Below the pieces are notes generated by a model that was not told the origin of the DNA, searched no databases, and was given only the letters and a program-made list of their open reading frames with translations. A stretch of 64,000 nt of DNA from Narthecium ossifragum (taxonomy: Eukaryota > Streptophyta > Magnoliopsida > Dioscoreales > Nartheciaceae): NCBI GenBank assembly GCA_963920575.1, contig OY986973.1:6365054-6429053 (forward strand), read 5' to 3'. Position numbers and translations under genes: made by a program. Positions 22,901 through 33,500 of this stretch are shown here, piece by piece. Positions within the stretch are counted from its first letter, which is position 1, and each line of letters opens with the position of its first letter.

Positions 22901-23714
22901 GCTCTGAATTTGGAACAACAAAATAACATATCCAAATAGAAAGAAAACCTGCCGTGTACACTTTGTGATCAAAAGCAGTGCGGGGACTGAAGCCCTCACC
23001 CTTGTAAAAGTGTTGCACCCATTCTCTAAAAGAGACCTTGTCTCGACCTTCAGCCAATTCTTCCCATATCTTCAGGAGATGGTATGCTGCAGAAGGGTAA
23101 AGAGGCACGTCTGCATTGCCCTCTCCACTGGTCGGTACACTCTCTTCATCAGGAAGGTACTCGTCATACATGTCTCCTATGATAGAAAAGCCGCCAAGAT
23201 GAAACATGTCCGGGAGAGACACCGTCATCTCTCCATGCTGAAACGCGAATGTATTCATCTCTGGGTTCCACCTTTCCACCAAGCTGCGAAAGAGTTGCTC
23301 GTCGATGGAGTACCGACCCAAGGAGCAAAAAACCGCACCATAGATCCCCGACTTGCGGAAATTGGTAGACTCTGTCTTCATAACATCCCGACCCCATCCA
23401 ATGTATCCAGCAGAAGGTTCATAAAGTCGATGCTTGTAGTTCGCCCAATCCAGCCCTTCAGAGATAAGTCGATTGGCGAGACATGAAAGCGGCATTGGCG
23501 TCGGACCGGTCGCTATTGTTGAAAGCAATATGGCAGCGAAATGGGGCCATTTAGTGTCTTGAAAAACATCCCGCTGCTCAATCCGTCCTTCAGCGACGTC
23601 ACAAGGTTTGGTATACGACTCCTCGCTTTCACTCTTGACGACGAATATTTTTGATCGAGCCAGCTGCCTCAAAGGGGTATATGCTTCAACGTCTTTTGAA
23701 GTTGAGTTTGACAT
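22901..23714 (-). pseudogene. Plant mobile domain (PMD) protein fragment
   Basis: The likely start is the Met at 23712-23714 (MSNSTSKDVEAY); an upstream in-frame Met at 23753 gives a hydrophobic leader and is less likely. About 265 residues follow without a stop. They show the PMD signature W-x-P with F-x-F-x-H-G-E-M-T-V-S-L-P-D-M (FAFQHGEMTVSLPDMF), followed by a HLGG block. PMD proteins such as MAIN and MAIL1 act in nuclear gene silencing, and the domain is widespread in MULE and Gypsy elements. Here it lies in a MULE and its 3' part is replaced by a truncated LTR: the frame after FVVPNSE is LTR sequence. Function unlikely. Confidence 0.65.
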
Positions 23715-23856
23715 CTTGCTGAAAAGGAGGAGAGAAGAATAAAACAGCAGCATACATCAACACACAGAAGAAAGGAAAGAAAGGAAAAAATAAACAAGCA
23801 AACAAAACCCAAAGAAGCAGAGAAAAGAGATGAGTTAGAAAAAAAAAAAACAGAGC

Positions 23857-24702
23857 ATGGCTCGACGGGTGTCCACACCGCCGCCCAGTGAGCCGGCAAG
23901 GATGAAACCTCGCGCCGGCGATGGCCGCCTTCAATGCAACCTGTCTCTCATCTCCGTCCAAGCCCAAGCTTCCGTCGGACTTCCATCTCCTCCCCCGACG
24001 AGGGCCAGCACAGCGCCGTCCCTCTTTTCCGTTCCGTCAAGAAAGCACTCCTCTGCGAGCTCGGCATCAAGCCACACCCTCTGCTCCTGGTTTCCGCCAC
24101 CAAAGCTCGGTTGGAGATCTTTAGCACGCCGGCGCCGGCTTTCCTTCCTTCAATCCGCGACTCCCGCAAGCACGCCATCAGCAGCTCTCTATGAACCCAT
24201 TACGCCAGACTTGCTGCTCCCGATGTGCCCGACCTACTCGGACCCTGCATCGTTTCAGCACCCTCGTCGTCCCAAACAAATGGCACCATGCCACGACGAA
24301 AAACCAGTGACTTCGACGCTGGACTTCCAAAGCATAGGAAAGAACATGCCAATGATAGAAACGCCATGTCCGACCATGCTTCAAAAGCTACTGCTTGCTT
24401 CCGGCCAACAAGGGCCAAACAAGGTTTCAAAGAAGGTGAAACCCATGCTTGGCGTTGAGCAAGGACAAGAGCCAAACAAAAAAAAACGGAGAAGGAAAGA
24501 ATACATCGACATACATGCGAGGAAGAGAAAAAAAAAAGTTGCAGAGAATAAAGGTTGGAGAAGAGGAAAGGAACCTGACAAAGTGTTAGATCTCCTCTAC
24601 ATCCTTCCGCTGAAAAATCTTGAGGAAGGGATGGGATCCAGTATTCCGCCGGCAAAAGCCCTTGAAAAAAAAATATATAAAATAAATAACATATATGCCT
24701 AA
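23857..24702 (+). other. Unrecognised GC-rich open frame inside inner MULE
   Basis: A 281-codon frame diverging from the PMD fragment. Its first part is Ser/Pro/Ala-rich, its end is Lys-rich (KKKRRRKEYIDIHARKRKKK). No family was recognised. An overlapping frame at 23934-24194 looks equally coding-like, so the true frame is open. It may be a captured gene fragment or chance. Confidence 0.25.
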
Positions 24703-25704
24703 ACCCTAGGGCTCTATACATAGGGACACATAGATGGATGGAAGAAATCCTTCCTTTCTGGGAATGCCTGGCCATGTATATACATGCATAGCCAATTAAA
24801 AAAAAAAGGGAGACGTGTCTGCTGGTCTTCTCAAATAAAAATAAAAAAAATAAAAAAAGAAGAGAGGGAAGAACGACACGCAAATATGCTCCGCTCATGC
24901 AAGTATACATGGCATGGCTATTTTTCGAGTCCTACGCGTTCAAGTTACAAATTTCACGCGCATGCCTCGAGGGGGCATCTGTTGACATCAATTTTGGCTA
25001 GACCAAAGGGTCGCAGTACCCACGGTTTGTTTGAGCCAAAATAACATCAGATAGACTCAAGCAAGCTTAAAACATATTTGAAATGTCCGATAAATGCTTG
25101 TCCTGACTTCGATGGCATCCAGGGGCATTTGGGTAGTTTCACCCGCCTAAGGGCATATTGGGAATTTGGGCCAAAATACAGGCCTGGACTCCCCATTACA
25201 TTCTACAACAACCTTGCAAGGCTTTGACGACACCCTAAATAAGCCATATGGACGCAGGGGTATTCTAGTAATTTTACTGAAACCTCTAGCCCCCAGGGGT
25301 ATTTTGGGCAATTCACACCCTCATGGTATAATTGTCTGAAAATTAACCATTCCACCCTCAAAATATCTCGGTCTGACATATATGACCACTGAGGATGTTT
25401 TGGTAAAATCCTGGTAAATATTCAGAATTCAGATAAATATTCTGTACGGGAGTAAATATTCACAGATGGTTTATTAAATTTGGATAAATATTCAAACAGT
25501 AATGGACATGAGAAAAATATTCAAATCATGGTAAATTTGAAATTCGAACATCATTTTCGAACTTCAAAAGAAAAATCCGCCAAAACAAAAAATCAGCAAA
25601 GCTCCATGGGCTACAGGTTTGGTCGTCCTTATACACGTCCATACCATATATATACAAAAAATATATATAAACCAGCCTCACTCATCCCATACCATATAAA
25701 AAAT

Positions 25705-25738
25705 AATAAATAAATAAATAAATAAATAAAATAATAAA
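25705..25738. repeat. (AAAT)n microsatellite
   Basis: About eight AAAT units within the LTR. Confidence 0.8.
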
Positions 25739-25915
25739 ATCAATGGCAAAACACAGCTGGGCTGCACGGTATCTATCCTTATACAAAGGGGATCAGCATC
25801 AAGGCAATCAGCATCCCTTTGATTAGGGACAGTGATCAGCATCTTAACGCAGTCAGCACCCTTTGATCAAGGGATTCATGATCCCATTCCATACAAAGAG
25901 ACAGGCCTCTCGTGC

Positions 25916-25925
25916 CTATAAATAG
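25916..25925 (+). promoter_or_regulatory. LTR TATA box
   Basis: CTATAAATAG followed by AGGAGG, as in the sister LTR at 17638. Confidence 0.5.
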
Positions 25926-25939
25926 AGGAGGCATGGGTT

Positions 25940-26340
25940 GAAGAAAGGGCTGGTCGGAGCTGGGTTAAAGAGGCTAAAGGCTGGTCTTGGCTGAAGGCGT
26001 TGAAGCTTGGTCGAAGCTGGGTGGAAGATCACGTCGAAGCTTGGTCGAAGCTGGGTGGAAGATCACGTCGAAGCTTGGCTCAAAGCTGTTGAAGAGGCTG
26101 AAGAGGTTCCGAACGGTCTGAAGGCTGGTTGAAGCTTGGTCGAAGCTGGGTGGAAGATTGCGTCGAAGCTTGGCTCAAAGCTGTTGAAGAGGCTGAAGAG
26201 GTTCTGAACGGTCTGAAGGCTGGTTGAAGCTTGGTCTGAGCTGGGATGAAGGCTGGTGAAAGAGGCTGAAGGAGCTGAAGTTTGGCTGAAGAAGAAGTTG
26301 GTTGAAGAAATTGAAGGAGAAGCTAAAGAGGAAACTGAAG
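25940..26340. repeat. Tandem GAAGCTTGGTCGAAGCTGG repeat in LTR 5' leader
   Basis: Units of about 40-130 bp built from GAAGCTTGGTCGAAGCTGGG and GTTGAAGAGGCTGAAGAGG, including two nearly identical ~95-bp copies at about 26055 and 26170. Confidence 0.7.
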
Positions 26341-27238
26341 AAAAGGGTTGAAGACGAAGAGGTTCTGGTGACGTTCCAAGGTTGCGCATCACCGGACGAC
26401 GTAGATCCAGCCCACACAGCCGGAACCCATTGAGACGCTCGCGTCTCTGGGTTGACGCTGTAGGAGGGTCGTCGATCCTGTGGCTCAACCTTCGCTCACT
26501 TGCTCGTCACCTGCGGCTTGGATCTCCAGCAAGGTTGTTCTAGTTTAGCTCCTCGCCAGCGACGGAGATCGAGCCAAGGCTCTCTCTCTCCCGGCGGCTT
26601 TGAAGACAAGCTCTACTCCCCTGCTTTGTTCTCTGTTCCAGCCGGTGTTTCTCTAGCTCCCTGGTGATCTCGCGGCGCAAGAACGTCAACTTATTCTAAA
26701 GAGGGACAGCCACCATCATCGTTCCGGCGATAGAGGTTCCAGCCGCTCGCCGCACCTCCTTGGTTCCAACCAGTGCTCCCCTGTTCCAGCCGGTTCTAGA
26801 TTTCCTTTCTCCAAGCCGGCTTCATCAAACACAGCAGCTGCTCCTCCCACAACAATAGGAGTCGGATCTTGCTGGACGGTGTTCTCAAATATTTGCACCA
26901 CAAAGCTCTCAAGCCCACCGGATTTGAAGCTCCCCCTGCGGCAAGATCAGCGTGCATGGCGATGAAGGTGGTCTAAAGCCTCACGTGATGCATTTCTTTT
27001 GATCTTTTTCTTTTATTATAAAATGTTTATTTTATTGGATTTAGAATCGGAGGTGTTCCCTACGGGGATGTAAATGATGGATCTGTCGACTTGGCGATCG
27101 GCAGATCCAGGGGTGTGGTGCCTACAATTTCCTCATATGAAATTAAAAATTGATTTGCTCGGAAATAAAATAGAGGTCTCGTCCCAACGAGATCGATGTT
27201 TTATTCGCGAACATCGGTGTGCTGGCCGAACGTCAACA

Positions 27239-27559
27239 CCGGGTTGAAGTAAGCTTCTTCTCTTTGCTTACACTCTGCTTCTGGTTTTAGTAAGGTATTT
27301 ATAGATTCTATATGATGGGTACACACCATTGATGATGGGAACCAAGTGATACTTGTTGTTGATAATTTTGTAGGCTATGGAAGCTGCAAGTATACATGTT
27401 GAGATTGCCATGGATGATCACTTGGATAGAAAAGAACCGAAGATGGAGATTGCCATTTGTCTAGCATTTGTAGTTTTTTAGTTATATAATCCATGTATAA
27501 AGAGCCAGTATTCATGAATTTATTAATGTTTATAAGGTGTGAAATATCGTTGTTGTGGT
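27239..27559. other. No gene seen
   Basis: Unique sequence between the LTR and the GA tract. No domain or long frame. Confidence 0.4.
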
Positions 27560-27815
27560 TGGGTAAACTTTTGAGAGAGGGAGAGAGAGAGAGAGTGCAT
27601 GGAAGAGAGAAAGAGGAGAGAGAGAAGAGATTCAGCAGGGGAGGGGGAGACAGAGAGGAGAGAGGAGAGATGGAGAGACAGGGGAGGGAGGGAGGGAGAG
27701 AGCTCACGGAAGAGAGAGGGAGGAGAGAGAGGAGAGAGATCAGAGATGGAGATGGTGATGAGCACGGAAGAGAGAGGGAGGAGAGATAGAGAAGTGAGAT
27801 TAGAAATGGAGAAGA
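27560..27815. repeat. GA-rich (polypurine) low-complexity tract
   Basis: About 250 bp of GAGAGGGAGAGA-type sequence next to the right terminal repeat. Long frames on both strands here are artefacts of the bias. Confidence 0.85.
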
Positions 27816-27819
27816 TGAG

Positions 27820-28029
27820 GTGGCAAAACCAATCAGTCAAAATTGACTGAAAACCGCTCACGTGATATCACGTGAGCGGATTGCCGTCAAGTCTGGATAA
27901 CGGTGTCTAATGATATGTACTAAATATGTTATATACATTAAATATAGGTATAAAAAACGTAATTATCAAACTAGAGGTACTAAAGTGATATATCCAAAAT
28001 TTTACACGTACCAAAAACGTAATTTAGCC
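27820..28029 (-). repeat. Right terminal inverted repeat of inner MULE
   Basis: Inverse of 20393-20598. Contains a perfect 26-bp palindrome at 27854-27879 (half-site CCGCTCACGTGAT) with two CACGTG G-boxes. Confidence 0.7.
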
Positions 28030-28039
28030 ATTTAAAGAA

Positions 28040-28560
28040 TAAAGTCACAAAATAATGGCATTCAAGTCAAAAACCACTATCCACATAAATATGCATGTGT
28101 AATTAACAAATGAAACCACGAATAAATGGCATTCAAGTAAAAAACCACTATCCACATAAATATGTATGTGTACTTAACTAATGAAGCCACGAACAAATGG
28201 CATTCAAGCCAAAAACCAATATCCATTATCCACTATGCACATAAATATGCACGTGTAATTAACGAATGAAGTCATAAACAAATGATATTCAAGCAAAAAA
28301 TGACTATCTACTGTCCACATCAATATGCATTTGTACTGATGAATGAAGCCACGAAAAAATGGCATTCAAGCCAAAAACCACTATCTACTATGCATATAAA
28401 TATGCATGTGTAATTAATGGCTGAAGCCACATACAAATGGCATTCAGGCCAAAACACTATTCACTATCCACATCAATATGCATTTGTACTGAACGAATGA
28501 AGCTACGAACAAATGGCTTTGAGGCCAAAAACAAACATCCACTATCCACATCAAGAACGA
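28040..28560. repeat. ~72-bp tandem repeat array
   Basis: About seven diverged units of CCACTATCCACATAAATATG plus a spacer ending AAATGGCATTCAAG. It continues the two units at 20255-20382. Units vary by several bases and short indels. Confidence 0.8.
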
Positions 28561-29169
28561 TGGAGTTTTGAAACCCTAACCAGCCATTAACAGAGAAATA
28601 AACAGTGGCTACTGATTGCTTAATCAGTGGTTTTCAAACCCTAACCTATAATAATTTAGGACGATTGTAAAGAAATAAAGTGGTAAATATCGTACCTTTC
28701 TTGCTACGATTGAAGAAGTTGATGCCGATAGCCCTATCATGCTCCCAAATCAACAAATCAATCCCCGTTACCGTTCCGGGATGAGGAATGTGGGACGAAA
28801 AGGAGATCTCGGATGAAGAAAATTGGATTTGAGTTTCAAATCCAAGAAATTTGCGGAGAAATGGAAGAGATGATAGGTTTTTGGATTCCTTTGAACGATG
28901 GTTAGAGCAACGACAACGAGAGAGCTTTTGTTGAGCGAGAGAGAGCTTTTGTCAAGCGAAAGGGTTTTATGTGTGATGGACGTTATCATTTTAAAGTCTA
29001 AAGTGACTAAATGCCTTTAAAAAATCCCACTATTACCTTAAGCCGTATCAATTTGTTATAGGGGACATGTCGCCTAATCCCCTAAAAAAAAACTCATATT
29101 TCAAAATCTGTAGATATAATTTACCTCTATAATGTCGATGTAAAAGGAACGGTCGTCGTCGAAGGATGT
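28561..29169. other. Outer-element end region, no recognised gene
   Basis: It contains a 73-codon minus-strand frame (28768-28989) rich in Ser/Leu with the tandem words KSSLSLNKSSL; no family recognised. It may be the first exon or leader of the outer element's minus-strand gene. Confidence 0.3.
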
Positions 29170-30117
29170 TGTTGGAATTAAGGCTTTTAAGAAGGCCCAA
29201 AACTCCTATGGTGAAGGAGTGGGCTAAGCTTTATAAATAAGTGTTGAATCAAATGGGCTTACTAAAGGCCAGTTAAGAAAAGAGCCATATGAAGCCCATA
29301 TGAGTGTGTGTAAATGTTTAGTCCCACATTACTTGGGACAAGAACATTTCTCTAGTTTATATAGAGCATTGTGCATCTATAGTTTGAATGTGTGTAAGAA
29401 CCAGAGAGAGGCACACAAATGTGCACGTGCTTGTGCCAACCGGCGTCGGTGATGGTGATGTGTGTGTTTATGTGTGGGCGCCGCGTGTACGTGTGTGCGT
29501 TTTTGCCTACGTGGCAGGTAACTGTTCATCCTCCTGAACAGTCACAATTGGGCTGAGCCACATTAAGTGAGCCATTAATTCACCAACTTCCCACAGTTAC
29601 TGGTGACGTAGTAGCATGGCAGCCCATGACTAGGCGGTTACTGACGTGGTACTGATGTGACAGTATATGACGAGTCTCTTCACCTCTCCACTAAATGGCT
29701 GATCAACTAGTCTAGCTAGTTTATAAATAAGACCCCATACCAACCATTCTAGAGATTGCTCATGCATACACTCCTCACCACACAACTTGCAAAATAGAAA
29801 GGTCCTGATTGAGAGTACCATATTATCTTGGCCCTCGAAGGCCGATCGGACGACCGGCTTCCCTCCAATCGCGATGGATCATTGTACCATGAGAGAACCA
29901 GAAGCAAGGGGTGGTGGGCAAATAAAGCATAAGGGCACAGTGTGACACACCGGCCTAAATCAAGCAGTGTATCTTCATCGGATTCGTCTTCTTTCTCTTT
30001 CATTCTTTTTTCAAATTAATGGTATGTGAAGTTTATTTTATCTTTGTTAAACTGATTGTAAAGGATTCCTTGCTATTATCAATAAAAATCAAGGGTCTAG
30101 TTCCTTATTATCCAACA
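29170..30117 (+). mobile_element. Copia-type LTR (probable solo LTR)
   Basis: It begins TGTTGGAATTA and ends TATCCAACA, with inverted TGTTGGA termini, and contains TTTAGTCCCACATTACTTGGG, a block common in Copia LTRs. About 0.95 kb. No 5-bp duplication is evident (GATGT left, TTTGC right), so borders or age are uncertain. It ends 390 bp upstream of the FANCD2 start codon. Confidence 0.5.
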
Positions 30118-30427
30118 TTTGCCTCCGAAGTAATGGCAAGAGGAGGTGAGTCGGAGTATGACCCTTGTTTGGACAAGGGCTTGGTGGAGAGGGGAGGGCG
30201 CTGCCCTGGGAAGGGGATGTGGGGTGTTCTTGTCGGCGCTGCGCCGTCCGCCAACGGAGACGCCGGTTCTTCTCTCGAGTGATAGTGATGTCATGTCAGT
30301 CGGTGTAAATATCACGAGTCTTTCCAAATCTAAACGGATCGGGTTCCTGATGCATAGAATCCGACTCGAGTCCGACACGCGACGCCGCCGCGGGCGACGA
30401 AGCCCTTCACGGCACTGGTTTCAAAAG

Positions 30428-30438
30428 TTTTGGCGGGA
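30428..30438 (+). promoter_or_regulatory. E2F-type site upstream of FANCD2
   Basis: TTTTGGCGGGA matches the E2F consensus (TTTSSCGC/TTTGGCGGG class) used by S-phase genes. It lies 69 bp upstream of the start codon and just ahead of a TATA-like box. Confidence 0.55.
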
Positions 30439-30461
30439 TTCCTCAACTCCCCAGCCAAGAC

Positions 30462-30469
30462 CTATATAA
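30462..30469 (+). promoter_or_regulatory. TATA-like box of FANCD2
   Basis: CTATATAA 38 bp before the ATG. If used, the 5' leader is very short. Confidence 0.35.
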
Positions 30470-30506
30470 CCCACCCCCATCATCAATCCACTCCCAGATC
30501 GAAACT

Positions 30507-33500
30507 ATGGTGTTCCTCCAGCGCAACACCCCAATCAACCCCCGCAAGAGACCCGCCGACGCCGACGCCGCCACCGCCACCGCCGGCGGCGGGGGCGGTG
30601 GCGCGGCGGTCGCGATCGGCAAGAGCAATGCCAAAGATGAAGAGCAAGACATCACCAGGATGATCTCGGTCCTTGCCGACGCCGGATGCACCCTGTGCAT
30701 CCCAGGCGATGCACCGCCCTCCCTCCCCACGGACCCGCATGACTTCCGCCGCCGTCTCAACTCCCTCCTCTCACCCCCCGCGGCGGATCACTCCCTTCTA
30801 CGGCGATTTCTCTCCGGCCTGTCCTTCTATCTCCGTTCTCCCAGTAACCTTCGAAGGTTCGCACTCTCCCCCAAAATTGATCTCCCCCACCTTCTTTCCC
30901 TTAAGATTTCATATATGGTTTGTCTATTAGGGTTTTGATGCCGGCCTCTCGTGATGGGAGTCTTGCAAAATCGCTTCTCCTGGTGCCGGTAATCCAGCCG
31001 CAGGTCCAGCAGCTGCTCCTCGAGAAGATCCCCGAGTATTTCGACACAGCTGCCGATGACCTCAGGGATGACGTTGCCAGGCTCATTGTGAACCAGTTTC
31101 GGTGGCTCGACTTCCTCGCTGCCCCTGACGCGCTCGCCGAGAAGCTAACGGAGGTTCTGTCCATCGCGCCGCTCCCGCTGAAGAAGGAGATCATTGGATC
31201 CCTCCCAGAAATCGTGGGAGACCAGTGTCACACGACTGTGGTCGACGCCCTCAAGCGGATGCTGCAGGAAGACTCGGATGTCATAATGCCCATGCTTGAT
31301 GCCTTCTCCAATCTCAATTTAGACGACGAGTTGCAAGAACAGGTCTTGCACTAATATCATTATCCCTTATCCGTCTAAAGGAGCATTTTTTTTCCTCACC
31401 TAATGAGCCCTTCTCTTGAAGGCGGTTACCATTGCCCTATCCTGCGTTAGGACGGTAGATGGGGAGCACATGCCACATTTACTACGGTTCCTCCTGCTAT
31501 CTGCGACACCAGCAAATGTAGGGAGGATAATCTCACAGATTCGCGAGCAGTTGAAGTTTGTCGCGGTGGTCGATCCTCGCGCAGCCAGGAACAAGAAGCT
31601 CAAAGGAAAACCATCCGCCAGCGGTACTGATGCCTCAGTCCTTGAGGCTCTTAGATCAAGTTTCAGATTTAAGAATGTAATTTTCTCACATACTTCCATA
31701 CAATCATGAGCTACATTTACCAGACTCTCAAAAGAGCCTTCTTTGTTTTTTTTACTTGATTCAACGGCAGATGCTATGCGAAGCTATCCTGAAGGAGTTG
31801 AAAAATCTTGATCATCCACGGGATCACAAGGTTATTGATCTGTGGTTCATCATTCTCATATACGCAACTGGAGGCTCCCTTCAAAAGAGTGCACAAAAAA
31901 TATTAAAGAAGAAGATCATAGATGGTTGTTTTCATGAAGCACTTTTTGATCAGTGCATTCATGGGCACAGGGAGTTGGTAAAGGTTGGTTGGTTCACACT
32001 TAGTCCTGGAATCATGAAACAATTCACTAGCAAACACTTAGTCCTGGTCTCATTTTTTTGGTTCAGGATAATTTCTCTTTGTTTCTCTCCATTTGTGAGC
32101 TCTTGCTAGGATGCAAAGAATTACAAGCACGAGAAATCGGCATACATTTGTACATGTCGTTGTTTGAAGAGTTCGTGGATGCTTATTCAAGACAAGAAGT
32201 AAGGAAAATATCCATATTGATACTGCCCTCACTATTCAGTAACCAATTATAATGCTTATCGAGAAATAAATTATCACCATTGTAGAAGAACAAATATCAC
32301 TATTAGTTTGCACGTCATAGTCATTTCTGTTTCAAAAACCAGGGATTTAAGGGCCGGTGGCACGTATTTGTGCATGCAATTGTCTGGCATGGTACGTACC
32401 TCAGCACGCACTAAAATGAGTGTTAGCAGGCCTTACTGTGCGGGCAACGTGGAGCCTGGGGAGGATAGGTTTCTGGATGGGCCTTTTTAGATGGCTGTCT
32501 GTGGTTTTTACAGAGTTTTGATTGTTTTGGTTGTATCCAAAGTATTTTGGATGGATTTAGTGGGTTTCCAGCAGCCCTCTTAGTTTTCTTCCGTGGACTT
32601 CTCTGAGAACATTTTCAGTACAGACTAGGGGAAGGAGGATTTCAATCTTATAAGGTTTAGTTTGGTTTGATGAGACATGCTGATTCAGATTTGTTGGGTC
32701 AGCTTGAGTCAGTTTCATTGTCCATTTTCTTCTCTAGACCAAGCAGGTGAAATTGGAATACAATACAGGCTTCACTTCAGAATGGAAAAAAAATTGAAAA
32801 CAGAAAATCTTGAGTTTCGGGCAAAAGATGCTCGAAATAATTTGACGCGCGTATTAAACTAATCGTCCAGATATGTTCTGCCTGAAGCTCCCAAAAGTGG
32901 GCCACTTACCATTCCAATTACTCGTCTTACTAGTGTGTAAAAGGCGGCACAAATTATTGTCTAGTTCTTAAGAAGTATTGCCAACCACCCATATCGAAAG
33001 CTATCTGATACCCCAGTTCTAAGCATAAGGCAAAATCTTGTGCTCGACAGATGCTTATCCCACATGTTTTCCAGATGAGGAAAAGGGATAATAGGTTGGT
33101 CACCCTAGCTTTATCAGTAGTAGAGCTGCAGTGGAGCATGGGTGATATTTACTATTTTGCAAGAAAAGATATATATCCAGAAGTACTGCTGAAAATAATT
33201 TGCAGGTCCTTGGTGCGTTGGTCACTCATATAGGATCCGGGATTGATTCTGAAGTAAGTTCTGCGATGGAGACCATGATTCTTCTGACATCAAAATACTG
33301 TGAGGAGCTTCTCCCAATTTCCTCTCAAATAAATGGTACTTCTGCAATTTGTTTATGTTTAGTCATTGCGCACTTATCCCATGGAGTCGGTGCTTGCAAC
33401 CTCACTTTAAGGGCCTTAATTGTTGCAGGTATCTTGGACTACTTGGAGGGTTTTCATGATGAAAGTCTCCACAAGGTTTCAAAATTTAACACATGAACTT

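Larger units (their letters stand above)
24980..27213 (+). mobile_element. LTR of family 1, probably a 3' LTR
   Basis: It starts TGTTGACATC at 24980, directly after CTCGAGGGGGCATC, which resembles a polypurine tract. The end is placed by comparison with the LTR at 5389-18161: TTTTATTCGCGAACA at 27213 matches TTTTATTGTCGAACA. An alternative end is GTCAACA at 27238. It shares the TATA region and GGGGTATTCTAGTAA-type words. No matching 5-bp duplication was found. The internal region and 5' LTR are not recognised. Confidence 0.6.
20393..28029. mobile_element. Inner Mutator-like element (MULE), 7.6 kb
   Basis: The ends GGCTAAATTACGCTTTTGG (from 20393) and its inverse (to 28029) stay similar for roughly 200 bp inward. 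The exact 10-bp duplication ATTTAAAGAA lies at 20383-20392 and 28030-28039. Long terminal repeats and 9-11 bp duplications are the MULE hallmark. No MURA transposase is visible inside. The cargo is a plant-mobile-domain gene fragment, an unrecognised GC-rich open frame and two LTR pieces, so it is non-autonomous or gutted. It split the 72-bp tandem array of the outer element. Confidence 0.8.

Noticed and set aside
24980..27238. Calling this LTR a solo LTR with a target duplication
   Set aside because: No matching 5-bp flanks were found, and a polypurine-like run precedes it, so a 3' LTR of a broken element is more likely.
27493..27861. Frames on both strands of the GA tract
   Set aside because: Pure low-complexity Arg/Glu/Gly or Ser/Leu/Pro translations of a purine run.
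28040..28560. Regularly spaced repeat resembling a CRISPR array
   Set aside because: Units are tandem and diverged with no unique spacers, and the genome is eukaryotic with a transposon context.
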